The position numbers and the translations under genes are program-made. From Trichopria drosophilae (Eukaryota; Arthropoda; Insecta; Hymenoptera; Diapriidae), in assembly GCA_030407085.1 (NCBI GenBank), contig CM059587.1, positions 22,789,001 to 22,853,000 of the forward strand: a DNA stretch of 64,000 nucleotides, written 5' to 3'. The stretch's first letter is position 1; each line of letters begins with the position of its first letter. Below are positions 22,414 to 35,600 of this stretch, piece by piece. Below the pieces are notes generated by a model. The model was not told the DNA's origin and ran no database searches. It saw nothing but the letters and a program-made list of their open reading frames with translations.

Positions 22414-22814
22414 AATTACGCAACACATTTTTAATTTAAGATTAACGTTAAGCCACCTTGAAGTAATGAATAGCGCATATAATGAGTGTGATTTACAGGT
22501 GAAGCTTGCACGAAGTTTATTAAGGAGAGGGCCTAAAAATTGGCAGTAGTTTCGCAGTATGCGCCATTTATAATTTCAAATTAACAAATCGTTATCGATT
22601 TAAGATAGGATATATCATATTGGTTCTAGTTCAATGATTAATTGCATTTTATGATGGTACCTGAGGAATCATTGGATGTCAAATTGTTCAGATTATGATA
22701 ATATAAGACACCTCTTAGAATCAAAATGAGGCGAGTGTAAATTTATTAAAACAACGGCGATTTGTTAATAAAAAGTTTAATATACCACATTCGTTTCAGG
22801 TAGTCTATGACACT

Positions 22815-24230
22815 GACAAAAGTAAACCTACCCAAGTGTCACTCGCCGATCTTAATGAGACTTGGCATTCTTGAAAAACATCGAAAAATATTGGATACGT
22901 GTTTTTTTATACGTCCCCATAAAGCTCTTTAGTAGAAACCACCCCTTGAAGTTCAAAAAATTCAACCTTTGAAAAATGTAGAGTTAAGGTAGTTAGACCC
23001 CAAGATATCATATGTTAGCGAAAATCATTTAATAACACTTCCAGGAATTGAAGTTTTATTATACATGATATTGTTACAGAGTTCAAGAATTATTATTCTT
23101 GAAAAAAAATTGAAACTTGCAAAAATTAATTTGATAACCAACTTGTCTTAGCGACTCAAATTTTCTTTTTATTTTCATTCAAAACTTTTCTAAAAATAAA
23201 TGGATTTCAATGAATGCCGGCTTATTTTTTCAAGAAAAAGATTCTCTACAACTTCACCGAATGAATTTCTTGAATTTCTAAAACTAGGGTAAAATATCTC
23301 GAATTATTAAAAAAAATATATATTATTTTTTAACTTTTCTGAATAATTTTAGTGATCAGGCAAACAAATTTGAGAAATTTATTCGGTGAAGTTGTAGAGA
23401 ATCTTTTTCTCGAAAAAATAAGCCATCATTCATTGAAATCCATTCATTTTTAGAAAAGTTTTGAATGAAAATAAGAAGAAAATTTGAGTCGCTAAGAAAA
23501 GTTGGTTAACAAATTATTTTTGCAAGTTTCAATTTTTTTTCAAGAATAATAATTCTTGAACTCTGTAACAATATCATGTATAATAAAACTTCAATTCCTG
23601 GAAGTGTTATTAAATGATTTTCGCTAACATATGATATCTTGGGGTCTAGCTACCTTAAGTTGATTGAATCTTTCAGTTAATCTTACTATATTTACGGATA
23701 GGGATTTTCGAGATTGAATTTGCTTGAAACTGGGTACTCGGGGGTTTTCGAGGTTGCGGATTACAAATTTGATATTAATTTCTCATAATTAAAAATAGCG
23801 GATCCAATATGGCGGATGAGAATACGTAAAAATGCTATATTCACAAGAATTATAGTTGATGTCGATTCCTATACCAGTTTTTCAAAATGGAAATAACAGA
23901 ATGTCGGACGAAAAATGTAGAATATTATACACATAAAAAATCATGATTCTAATAATTTCGGGAATAGCTAATTATGAATCCGATGTCTTTTTTAAAACAA
24001 TAGTTCTGTTTTATAACGGACTAATAATGTACGATAAAAATATACTGCCTGCAATTAATCCCAAAAAATAAAAAAGGATCAATTTTTTGAACTTCAAGGG
24101 GTGGTTTCTACCCTTAAAAAGTTTAATGGGGACGTATTAAAAAACACGTATACAATATTTTTCGATGTGTTTCAAGAATGCCAAGTCTCATTAAAATCGG
24201 CGAGTGACACTTGGATAGGTTTACTTGTGA
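22815..24230. mobile_element. Large inverted-repeat element with a nested palindrome
   Basis: The outer arms contain AAGTGTCACTCGCCGAT (left, about 22834) and its partner GGCGAGTGACACTT (right, about 24199), with CCACCCCTTGAAGTTCAA (22940-22957) mirrored near 24087-24104. The left arm runs into a separate palindrome at 22984-23658. The part from 23659 to about 24080 has no mirror and includes GCGGATCCAATATGGCGGAT near 23798. Neither end has TTAA, so it belongs to another group. Confidence 0.75.
22984..23658. repeat. Near-perfect long palindrome, arms about 330 bases
   Basis: The left arm starts TTAAGGTAGTTAGACCCC and the right arm ends GGGGTCTAGCTACCTTAA. The intervening arms match with few differences, for example GAAAATCATTTAATAACACT (left, about 23019) against AGTGTTATTAAATGATTTTC (right, about 23601). 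RNA across it would fold into a very long hairpin. Confidence 0.85.
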
Positions 24231-24525
24231 GAAAAATGTATTTTACCAGTAATTATATGGCGTGTATTAAAAATATATTATACCAGATGAAAGAAAGATT
24301 ATAAACATTTCTATTTCGCAAATTAATAAGAAAAATAACATATTCCATTGAATTCGAAATGCGTCACTTAAACACGCAAGAAGTATAAGTGCTAATCATT
24401 TTTGTAAATGAAACTAACATAACCTTTATAGGTTTTCTAATTAAAATCTCCACGTGTATGGATATTGTGTTTATTGATCACCCTGTAAATTCAGCGTAAT
24501 ACGTGGGACATGTTTATTAGATTCT

Positions 24526-25655
24526 ACCACTAAATATCGTAAGACAAAATATTATTGGACAAAATATGCCAAAATATTATAATCCAAAATATTATTTAGA
24601 CAAATTATTATAACCTAACCTAATCTAAACAGTAATCAAATTCAAGGAATATAATAAATGCACACAGTGTCATTAATCCTTTGAAGCATACATTTTTCTT
24701 TACACGGAAAATGGCTGAAAAAGATTTACTCGGGCGTTTTCGAGGCCGCTGATTTCGAATCTGAACTCACATTTTCAAAATTAAATATGGCCGATCTAAA
24801 ACGGCGGACCGTAATGTTGAAAAGTTACTAGATTGATATGAAACTGGGCACTCCCGGGGCTTTCGGGTTCGCTGATTACGAATCTGGTATTAGATGGCAA
24901 ACCAATAATAACTATTTATCTTCCACCAACAATTTAGAACTAAATGACGGATACCTGTGAATTTTTCAGTCGCGAATTATGAAATTTTAAAATTCTGGTC
25001 CACCATTTTGGATCCGCCATATTCAAATTTCCAAATTCTGTAGTCAGATTCGTCATCAGCGACCACGAAAACCCTCGTGTACTCGCTTCAGAGATTATAG
25101 AAAACTTTTTATATCTTGGTCGGCCATCTTGGGTCAGCCATTTCGAATTTTTAAAATCTGTTGTCAGATTCGTAATCAGCGACCTTAAAACTCTATTATA
25201 CTAAATTTCAAACAATTATCTTAAAAAACAGCGTCAATAATAATTTTTTTTAAAAAATCGTAATTTTTTTATGTTTGTTTATTTATAAATCATAAACAAT
25301 AAACAATTATATCTTAATAACTGTTTTTATACATTCTTGTATCACTATAGTAACATAAAATAGCAAAAACACCGATCTAAATGCGTTAACTGCAATTTAA
25401 ATGAGCAAAAATCAAAGAAATCGAGGTGGTAACGTGGGTTACCACCATGCTTCTAAGAGTTACATAAATTCGTATTTGCAACTCGCGAGTAATATCACAA
25501 AATTTTCGATGAAAACTATACAATATTAAATTAATAATATATAATAATATATATTAAAATTATATTATTTTAAAATAATATATAATTTGGGAATGTAATA
25601 TTTTTGATTATAATATTTTGGAAAATAATATTTTGTCCCATGATATTTAGAGGTG
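24526..25655. mobile_element. Inverted-repeat element enclosing a TTAA element
   Basis: The left end CACTAAATATCGTAAGAC is followed by AAAATATTATTGG; the right end has AATAATATTTTGTCCC and GATATTTAGAGGTG. These are inverted partners. Between them lies the element at 24673-25464, so the outer element was probably present first and was split by the inner insertion. Confidence 0.65.
24673..25464. mobile_element. Degenerate TTAA-type element, family E
   Basis: The left end is TTAATCCTTTGAAGCATAC and the right end reads CATGCTTCTAAGAGTTACAT, so the right TTAA has decayed. Inside are GATTACGAATCTGG (about 24868), GATCCGCCATATTC (25011-25024) and GATTCGTAATCAGCGACC (25168-25185). The right end also resembles the sequence beginning at 47398. 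Confidence 0.6.
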
Positions 25656-26187
25656 CATCCGTTTATTATACTGGTTCAACGAAATTTTTCTCAATGCGGA
25701 AATTCGGACTGCCATCTTTAATTTTGAACATTTGACAACGTTCAGCAAACGAAACAGTAGAATGCAAAATTCAATACTTTTAAATGCTGTTTCTTAATCC
25801 TTGTAAAAGTATTAGAAAGTATAGAATACTGAGAATTTGAATGCTTCTGAATTCTTCACTGTGTAGACAGGATTCTTCCACCGTTTATATAAAAAAATAC
25901 TTTTTTTTTTTTCAACTTTTAACTTTTTATTTAAATCAAATGTTTTTTATATTTCAGCGTATGATGCTTAACTTGAACTTATAAAAGCGCAATGCTGAAC
26001 CTGGTATACCACTGTCAAACACTATTTTAATCCTAATTTAATATTTATGTACACGTAATGCTTGGTTTTAAAGTCGTACTGTTTTTTTTTGCATTTTTTA
26101 CCAAAGTCGTACACAACTTTAGCCATTTTAATCATACACTTTACATATAGGCTTTAATTCCTGACCTACCCCCCAAATGGTAACGTG
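25656..26187. other. Intergenic, nothing recognised
   Basis: AT-rich, without supported coding or RNA features. Confidence 0.5.
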
Positions 26188-26718
26188 CGTTTTAAAACAA
26201 TGCGGTTGGAGCAAAATTTAAAGATTTATGAAGCTCCGATGCATTTTATTTGTAGTTGGCAACATTGGCCTTGATAGCATACACTATAACAGGCAGTTGA
26301 AGAACAGATGTTTTGTTGAAACTAATTTAACGACAACTTTTTTGAATATTACATTTTTCATAGTCATACCCTCATGTAATGTAATCAAACGGTATGCACT
26401 TTTTTATTTAATAAACATAGTATATTTGTATATGTTTCCGGAGTTATGTTTATAAGTTTCTGCCAATATTGTTTCCTTTCGTCATTCTCTCATCATCGTT
26501 CCATCATAAAATTGTTTGATGAGAGAACGATTCCTGTGAGGGAATGATGATTTTGTAATAAGTACCTATAAGATATTTATGTTTGTTTCATTGGTTTCAG
26601 TACGCTGACAGTTTATAATGTCGACAATTTGAATTTTGTAATCTTTATATTTAATTCAAACTTGAAAAAGTTGGGGACCATTATAATATTTTTTATTAAA
26701 TTAAACACGACATAAATT
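26188..26718 (+). repeat. Dispersed repeat F, copy 1
   Basis: It matches 46490-47000 in opposite orientation. Shared segments include GCGGTTGGAGCAAAATTTAA (26203-26222, inverse at about 46965), CAACATTGGCCTTGA (about 26259) and AGTTGGGGACCATTATAATA (26669-26688, inverse at 46522-46541). A 75-codon frame (26228-26455) is not preserved in the other copy. No end signature was found. Confidence 0.8.
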
Positions 26719-29279
26719 AAGAATTGACAAAGAAAAATTTGATAAGTTGAAAAAAAAACTATCAACTCTATAAAGCTAAATTTTTTCTAGAATCAGACAT
26801 ATATATATGGGTAAATAAATATAAAGCAAATTACGAACCAAGATATCGTTGTCACTAAGAAGCCACTACTTTGTCAATTCAAGTTTTTGTGTACTTTGCA
26901 ATACCTTTCACAAATACGGGAAGCCACTAAGCAAATTCTTCCGACTATAGAATTGACAAACAGATTTTGACCGAATTTGGTACACTTGTTCACAATTCTA
27001 TACAAAATATGCAGTTAAAATTTTAGTGGACTAGAGTGCTTGATACTTGTTGAAAAAAGTTATCAGCGATCATATATTTCAATTTTTAACACGACGTCTT
27101 ATGGAAAACTGCAGTTGTATGTCCTGTATGTACATTTTGGGAAAGATGTGACAATTAATTGAAATTAAAAATTTACTTGCAAAAAATCCATATTTCTGCA
27201 CATAAATAGTTAAATAACAAAAGTAGCACCCACTATCTCACAGATGTATTTTGATATGTTATTCTACACACTTCCTGGAATAAGTACCCAAAAGATCGTC
27301 GATCATACAATTTTTCCAAGCCAAAATCTAATTTGATTCCACCCAAGTACTTTTTGACATTTCAGACGAAAAATTCTGGGTGGTAAAACATCGTGACATT
27401 AGGGAAAAAATGTATTTTCAATGCACTTAAAATAATATCAAAGATCCCCTATGGCCCGGCATTTAATGCAGTATAAAATGAAAATTACATTTACAAACTC
27501 AAAATTGAATATCGCGTCCAGGGCAAGGATGCCATAAGCCCTGCTGAAGAGCACAACATGGCATCCTGGTGCGAAACGCATTTTAACAATAGTTCTAATT
27601 ATAAGCGCTAGAGGGATGATTTTTAATATTAAATCCAATAGTAGATGATTCAAAATTTTTACATATAAGTACTGAATAATTTATTGCGCTAGACGTGAAC
27701 TGATATCCCAGTTACGTTATATTTTCTTTGTTTACTTTTTTCAGAATTAGTAAGAGAACCGTATTACCAAGAAAAACTTAATTATTTATTTAATATCAGA
27801 GATCGATACTGGATAATTTTAAATGAGAAAAGATGATAACAAAAATTAGTTTTGGTATATTTGGGTCTGAATAAAATGATAAAATATAAAAATATTGAAT
27901 GAAATATTGTAATAATTGCAACATGAATTTTTAGAAATGGAGAGGAAAAGATAAAAAGGAAAATTTGTTTGTTTATTTAAAAATGATAAACGAAAAATAA
28001 TAATATTAATATTAAATGTTTCGACTGTGATATGGGTCCTCTTCAGTAAACATTATGAAAATCAATGCAACACTGCTTGAATTTATATTAAATGCCATCA
28101 TAAGTCGAAAACAAAATATCCCTTTGTCAATTTACCCGAAAATACTGAATAGTACCATATATGATGAATACCATAACGTCTAAAATAAACTGGTAAAATG
28201 GACTTTTCTTGTTTAACAATTTATTAAGGATACCCTCGTTTCTTAAATCGAGTAGCTGTCTCCGAAAATGAGTTATGCATGTTATAATAGACTTCTATTA
28301 CGTGGAAAAGTGGTAATTAAGGATAAATGAAATTGTGCCACTAATTTGAAAATTAAATTGGTATTATAAAATTGCCGTCAGTTTGTGAGATTTGTCAATT
28401 TACCATTCGTCACAGCATATGGTAAAATTAAAAGATGAAGAGAATTCCAGAGTCTCTATATTAAAAGTCGTTGCTGCATCATCCTTGCATTATAGTCGTG
28501 GAATCTTTCCCGTTTTCTTGTAAAAGGTACCGAAGGTACTGTTGCACATTAGAAATTACTAGATATCATTAATTTTATTATCTATTCCAATATATCATAA
28601 ATGACACAAGTTCTACGATACACTTAGTTACGTCATACTATCTTATTAGAGAATGATTGTGGTTGGTTTTTTAAAAAATGACGTAAATAGTATAATATAT
28701 GTATATGGAATAAGTCAGTTGATTCTCTGATAAATTTATATTTTTGCAACATGTCAGCATCACTAATTTGTAAAATGATTTTATCAATATCCACAAATCA
28801 CTTCATATGTCAAACATGAAAATAAGAGGAAAATCGATTTATTCCATTGTGTTGGAAGGTTGAATTATGTTTTAGACAAAATGTCCATATCGCCAACATT
28901 TTTCCCATACTTTTTTATGATTACTTTACTACAACTTTAAACACGCCTCAGGTACAAAAGATTAATGAAAATAATATATAAACAATGTATGGACAGATCT
29001 GCGTCAAAATCTAATCAGATCTAAGTTACGCCAAGACACGTATTTAAACAAAAAAATTTATGTCGATACGCCTATCCGTACGTGAGATATCGCGAGACGA
29101 AAAAAAACTGGACGTACGGATGTACGTACGTATAAGATCACGGACACAAATTTTTTTATTGTTGATTTGGGTCCTTAGGGTCTGAAACGTCGACATTTGA
29201 TGAAAAACTATAGGGTAAGTTTTTTTCCTGAGATGACCAAATTCAATACTTCGCCAAACCTAAGGGGTGGGATCGTGTT
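26719..29279. other. Intergenic, nothing recognised beyond short hairpins
   Basis: AT-rich. A small hairpin with GGATGCCAT and ATGGCATCC arms lies at about 27524-27567. The - strand frame at 27653-27438 has no recognisable family. Confidence 0.5.
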
Positions 29280-29289
29280 TCAGAAGAGC

Positions 29290-29868
29290 TACAATCTATT
29301 AGAAAAGTGCATTCGATAATTGTACTTCCACGTTACATTGATATAAAGTTTATCTTTCTGATGGCAGAAACAAAAATGCCGGTCTATATTTTCATGGTAA
29401 TTACACGAAGATAACAATATTTGGTCACCATCTTAAATCTGATATTATGGAATTTAAAATGTCAATTTAAAAACAAAAAAATTCAACAAAAAAGAAAATT
29501 TTGGAAATCAAAATGTAAAATGAGTACGGATTCATATTAAGCATCCACGAAAACCAACATTACATTTTCTGGTTCCATTGCCTATATTATATAATTCCAA
29601 CGTATAATTCAAGAAAAATTCTTTCAAATAAACCGCCATTTTGGATACGCCATCAGACAATTTTTAAAATTTATCAATATACTTGAAAGTACTACTGACA
29701 AGTGTATGTTTCCAATACATTTTAGCTCATTTGAAGCCCGATATCGAGTCGAAAACTTTATATTTATTTTTATTTTATATTAATTTTTTCCTTAATTTTT
29801 GTCGTATCGGAAATAATTGTTAAGTAAAAATTCTGAGCATTTCGGTATTAATGGGTCAACTGTAGTGC
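29290..29868. mobile_element. Decayed relative of TTAA family B
   Basis: AAAAGTGCATTCGATAATTG (29301-29320) corresponds to the GAGTGCACTCGATAGTTG part of 5419-7530, and AATACATTTTAGCTCATTTG (29716-29735) to its mirrored arm. The right side ends AATGGGTCAACTG, a decayed GGGTTAA. No intact left TTAA end was found. Confidence 0.55.
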
Positions 29869-32075
29869 TTTATTTTTTCCAAAATTATCTAAGCTCGAAA
29901 TATACATAACACTTTCTTCCTTAAAACTTAACTTTACTTCATTTCTTTATTTTAAATCCTGGTGATGCGAGTGACGATTTCAAAATAATCACAGAATTTA
30001 CATGCAATTTCCTATATTTTATAATGGGAAACGTGAAAATGTAAATCTATCAGAGTCCATTTAAATAAGATTTAAATTAAACATGTAAATAAATCAAATA
30101 TCCACTAACATTTAAAAATGATCACAATTTTAATATTATTCACTAAAACTATGAAAATATTTCTGATCATGTTTAGTAGACCATAACAAATTTGAAAAAT
30201 TGATTCTATTTACGTCCATTTATATTTGTGTGTTATGTGTAATTTGTATAATAATTTGTATAGTGTATCCGAAAATTTTAATTCACATTTTGTTTATTAT
30301 ACACATTGGTAAGCAACGTATCGAAAAGAAAATTTTTCTATTTTTTCCCCAGAATTACGTAAATTACGTGAATTCCGGATTTACGTCATATTCGTTTGAA
30401 TATTTTAAAGAGCATAAATTCGAACTGTAATCAGAAAATGTTTACAATCGCGCGTATCCATGACGAACAGTGGAACAACAGAAAACGATTTTTGTGGACG
30501 CGTCAAATTCCATGTTCCATGGTTAATTTCGATTGTGTTCATAAGTGTCATATTCGAAACGTTTTCTGGATTTAACCAAAAACTTCGATGTCAAGCGGCT
30601 TCGAGAAAAACGATGATCCTTCGAAAAAGGAAGGAAGCTTTATCAACCCGTAAACCGCACTTTTCCGCAAAAATTTCAAAATGTTGACAACTTTTTCCAC
30701 CAGTGAGTTTTACAAAAGTTTTTACCTTATTTTATTTTAAACCCTTTTGAACCTCTTCAATCGGAAAACGGACTAATCGATCAGTATTTGATGTGCTACA
30801 GTTTTATAACAATCATTAATTTATGTTTACCCCTTTTTTGAGGCTGTGGTTCACTAGTTAGTTTCACAAAAGTGTTGTGCATTTGTAGAAAACCGTTTTG
30901 TAGTACTTTATGTCCAAATTCGTTTACAGTCAATCAAAATTAGCTTTGTAGGAACAAGCTAGTACTACATTATTATTTGAAACGTTAGTTATTACTATTA
31001 GTAAAACGAAAACACCGAGGGTCATGATAACAGCCTTTACTTTCAATATTTTAGAATGCAAGTAATATTTATAGTTTTCTAGAAGTTGTTATGTTATTTT
31101 GTTTTAATGTTCTATTTTCGGGATCATTAGGCTTCACAGATGACTATTTTTTTAAATTCACTTATTTTAGACAACGAATGAATCTTATTTCTTTCACAAA
31201 TCCTACGAAATATCTATATATTTATAATACAAAATAATAAACGCATAATAAATGCTACAACATATTATATATAAAAAATTACGTATCAAAAAATAATGCA
31301 CGTTTATTTAACCTATAATTTCTGAATAAATTTTATAAAAGTTTAAGAATGATAGAATTCTTATCCGATTAAAAGAAGAGATAAATGCAAAATAAAATAA
31401 TTTATCATATCATTCCTTTGTTTCTGTAGTAGTCAATTCAAATGGGTTTAGAAAAAAAAAAACAAAAAAATAAACAGAATCATTTACGAAAATGAACAAA
31501 ATCACAAACAATTAAAGTTAAGAATGTTATGATGCGTTGATTTTCAAAGCACAAGAACCCAGAACATTCTGAAAACAACTTAAACATGAAAATTCCGCAA
31601 CCCGTTATATGCTCTTAAAATCTCGAAATAATAGAAATAAGAGTGGGTTTAGATCGTTTTATAAACCTTCGGAAACTGGCTCGGAAAACGGGCGTTGACA
31701 CAGAATCAGAATGTTAACCCAGATAGCAAAATTCAAAATAGTTCAGAATGATCTCGTAATATTTTCTCCAAGAAGTTAGATGCGCCAAATTATGAGGTTT
31801 TTCTGAAAACATTACGAAATACTTTTGTACAATACGTCATTAGATTATTCTAAATTCTTTTTTATTCTTGATATCTGGGAATTATCAGTCGTATTGAAAC
31901 AGTCATCTAGAAAAATCGCGATATTTTTAGTTTTATACATTTTTCAAAACGATACAAGTCTATAAAAAAAATGTTTCAACACGATACAATTATTTCCATG
32001 TTCATCATTTCTTCTCGAGGACTTGCTGCTGATGGCGAAAATGTTATTTTAGGATGGCATCTACTATTCTTTCTT
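29869..32075. other. Intergenic upstream of MOK, nothing recognised
   Basis: AT-rich. Two short frames (30200-30430, 30460-30687) have no recognisable family. The unresolved first exon and promoter of MOK could lie here, but I cannot point to them. Confidence 0.45.
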
Positions 32076-32569
32076 CACTGAGAGAAATTATTTACTAATA
32101 GTTAATGTACGCTAATTTTAAGGTTTTTTACATTAGCTGTAAATTTATAACAGTAACTGTAAAGTAAAAAACGACAGGTAACTTTGAGATGATAATACCA
32201 GCATTTTCCTGCATGTCAGCAATGTTTTTATTTATTAACTCGTACGTTGTAACATTCAATAAGCGTTTGTTAACTGTTAATAAAGCTCATATTAAATTTT
32301 GTCGTTTGAACTGCCCTGTGTGTCAGTGTGTATGTTTGTTTATCTCTTTTTCAGCGAACCTGTAAGCACATAAATATACTACACGTCACGTAATGATTCC
32401 AATATTAATATTCAAAATTCTTATATTAACTATTAACATAACATATTTAACCGAATCCAAGATTTCGGTAACTTCGCGCTAAAGTACCTTACTTTAAGAC
32501 CAAATCTAAATTCTGTTACCTTCACTGTGAAGCTATTACATTAACTGTAAACAAATATTTCTCTCAGTG
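32076..32569. mobile_element. MITE with CACTGAGAGAAAT termini
   Basis: The left end is CACTGAGAGAAATTATTTAC and the right end AAATATTTCTCTCAGTG. Subterminal ACATTAGCTGTAAATTTATA and its partner TTACATTAACTGTAAAC recur. It is 494 bases with no coding capacity, and ends about 110 bases before the first recognisable MOK exon. Confidence 0.75.
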
Positions 32570-32681
32570 CATCGATAATTTTTGTTATACTGCCAGAAAG
32601 ATTTTTAGATTGTCGCGAGATCTGTTCAAATTATTATATAATATAAATAAAATAAAATTTAAAAATAATAAAATTTGGTCA

Positions 32682-35600
32682 GAATACAAGGTCTTGGATC
32701 AAATCGGCGAAGGTTCCTTTTCGGAAGTCTTGAAATGTCAGGATCGAACAACTGGCGAGCTCTTTGCAGCAAAGAGACTGAAAAACATCTATTACAAGTG
32801 AGAAACAATGAACATATTCCCATTGTTACACTCCCAATTAACGCTCCTGGCAATTATTTCCCAGTGTCACCGAGATCCTCGAATGTCCAGAAGTCATCGC
32901 CATGAGAAAAATTTCCCGACACCAAAACGTCCTCTACATGGTTGACATGCATCAGTAAGTGTTTCGTTTAAAAATTGGATTTCTATTTCAGTAATTTCGA
33001 TGGCTAGACAAAAACATATTTAAGCTTTATTTGTAAAGTTCCTTACAAAGTTCTGAAGTGTCATTCAGAATTAATAACAACTGCAGTTTGTTTCGTATAA
33101 CTTTTTATTCGATTCCAGTTAATTTGTTTAATCACGGTGAAACTGTTGAATTCAATTTTAAACTCATATGTCTAGGTTGGGTTCAACTATTTTTGAGTTG
33201 GAATATGTATTCCAAATATAAAACATACTCTTTAACCAAAGTTATCGAAATTTAAATTCTTACACCAATAGGGTGAATCTAGAGTAAAAATATTCGTTTA
33301 CTCTTTTCAATGAAGTACCTAGTTAATACTTATCTATAACTACACCAATAGAAAAATTGAAACCTATGACTAATTTACTATAATAATTTTAGTCCGTTGA
33401 TTCCTCGAAGACAAATTGTGTTGGGCTTTAATTCACTTAATTACTTTGTGACCCAGTTAAGTACGTCTATTTTGGATTCTGCGACTGGCTCAAGCTTAAA
33501 TATAAAAAAATATTATTTGTTTCACATAATCAGTGATAAATCGCACTAAATTATTCATTTTAATTTAATACAAGCTTGAGGACCTCGAGGAAGTGAGATT
33601 TATAATCAAAATGAACTCTTCACTTACGATATTCAAAAATACTCCGAAATATTGATTGAACGAACAAAGTGTAAAAATATGTTTTTTACAAAAAAACGTA
33701 TGTCAAATGAAAATGTTACTTAAGCAAGGTAAAAGTAGGTAATTGGGAGTTTTCAAGCTCATTGATTACGAATCCGGCACCAGATTTTTAAATTACAAAA
33801 TAACAGCTACATTATGGCTCACTCCAACCCAATAAGTTGATTGATCATTATGAAACAGATGCTTTGAGGTCATGATTGACTGAACTGGTGATATATTTTC
33901 AATATGTTACTTGTAAATAACAAATTATGAGTTCCAATTTTCTGAAAACCGCTCACAGTCCAATCCAAAGAGACTAAAGTGGACGTACGGATTATTGACT
34001 CGCGATAAACATAACGGGACATAACAAGTGTTCATATCCACGATATTTTTTTACATTTAACTGTTGCGCTGCAAGATTAAATATTAGATAATTCTTTCTG
34101 TCTTCAAGTAGTTAGAACAACGAAAAATGTTGTTAACCGCACATGTGTCCTTCAGTGGGAACCCATATTTTCTTCGTCGGTCTAAAGATTTCATTCTTTT
34201 CATATACCTTTTTACATTTCGATCCGCCATATTGAATTCGCAATTTTGAAAATCGGATGCCGGAATCGTAATCAGCGAGCCCGAAACCCCCGACTAACAA
34301 ACGTCAGTTTTTTCCATGCAACGAACAATGTATGCTTGAAATTGTTAACAAATTGTGTGATGTGATAAAAAGTTAGCATGCCCATCATATGTCCACAAGG
34401 TAGACTTTTGTTATTTTGTAATACATGCAGTGCTTTCAATTTAAAATATCGAGTCTGACTAAGGTTTCAGTGAATTGTTACTTATTTCCAGTAGGAAAGA
34501 AACCATTTATTTGACTTAGTGAATTCCTTTTCACCGGAAATCAACGATTATTATCAGTGATTCCTTTCCAGTTGGAACTTAGTGATATCACCTGCTCATA
34601 GTGGATAATAAACTTATAAAGTATTATTTTTTCAAGACATTTGTAGATCCTCTGAAGTGTAATTTGTATAATTATTACTTAGCATAAAATTATTAATTTA
34701 TTTAACATGAAACTATATTCATTAGTGACCCACTTCCTGGAAAAGTAACGCTGATCTTCGAGCTGATGGACTTGAGCCTGTACGATCTGATGAAGAATAG
34801 AAAAGGGTATCGAGCAATAAAATCGTCTTACACTTACGAAACAATTCGAACAATCTGCCAATTTGCGACAGACGAATGCTGACCGAACAGCGGGCGAAGC
34901 ACTATTTGTACCAATTGCTCAAAGGCCTGGACCACCTGCACAAACACGGAATCTTCCATCGCGACATCAAACCAGAAAACATACTACTAAAGGTAATCTA
35001 TTGCTTTCAAATAAGAAAACGAATTTGGTTTTGGATTATTTATTTTTGTTTAATTTTCAAAGCTATGTTTAGAAATCAATTAACGTAAGCTTGTTTAACA
35101 GGGAAATGTCGTAAAGCTGGGTGACTTGGGATCTATTCGAGGTATTTACAGCAATCCACCCTACACCGAGTATATTTCAACAAGATGGTATAGGTCTCCA
35201 GAGTGTCTTTTAACCTCGGGTTACTATGGACCGAAAATGGACGTATGGGCGACTGGTTGCGTGTATTACGAATTACTCACGTTAGTAACAATTAAGAGCT
35301 CCATACTATTATTATAGTTGCTTTTAAGTACTTGGCAATGACGTTTGGCGACCCCTTCCAAATAGGAATGGCATACATTCCATAGTGATTTCTCTAATAA
35401 AAATACATTCTCTTAAAACGTGTGTACTGTGCGCGAGGAAGATTCCAGGCCATTTTTCAACTGGTTAACCGAAGGGGACAGTGTCAATTCCACATTTAAA
35501 ATATGACAATTAAACCGAAATGGGATATATTTTCAAGTCCACATCTATTTTAAATCTATTTTACGTGGGTCTTATGAACGTAGGTCCAATTTCAGTAACA

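Noticed and set aside
30200..30687. Two + strand open frames of about 75 codons
   Set aside because: No recognisable family, and no splice or codon-use support.
32610..32681. MOK start at TTG 32610
   Set aside because: Not an ATG; the residues are AT-driven Lys/Asn/Ile and kinases of this family start just before the EYKVL segment.
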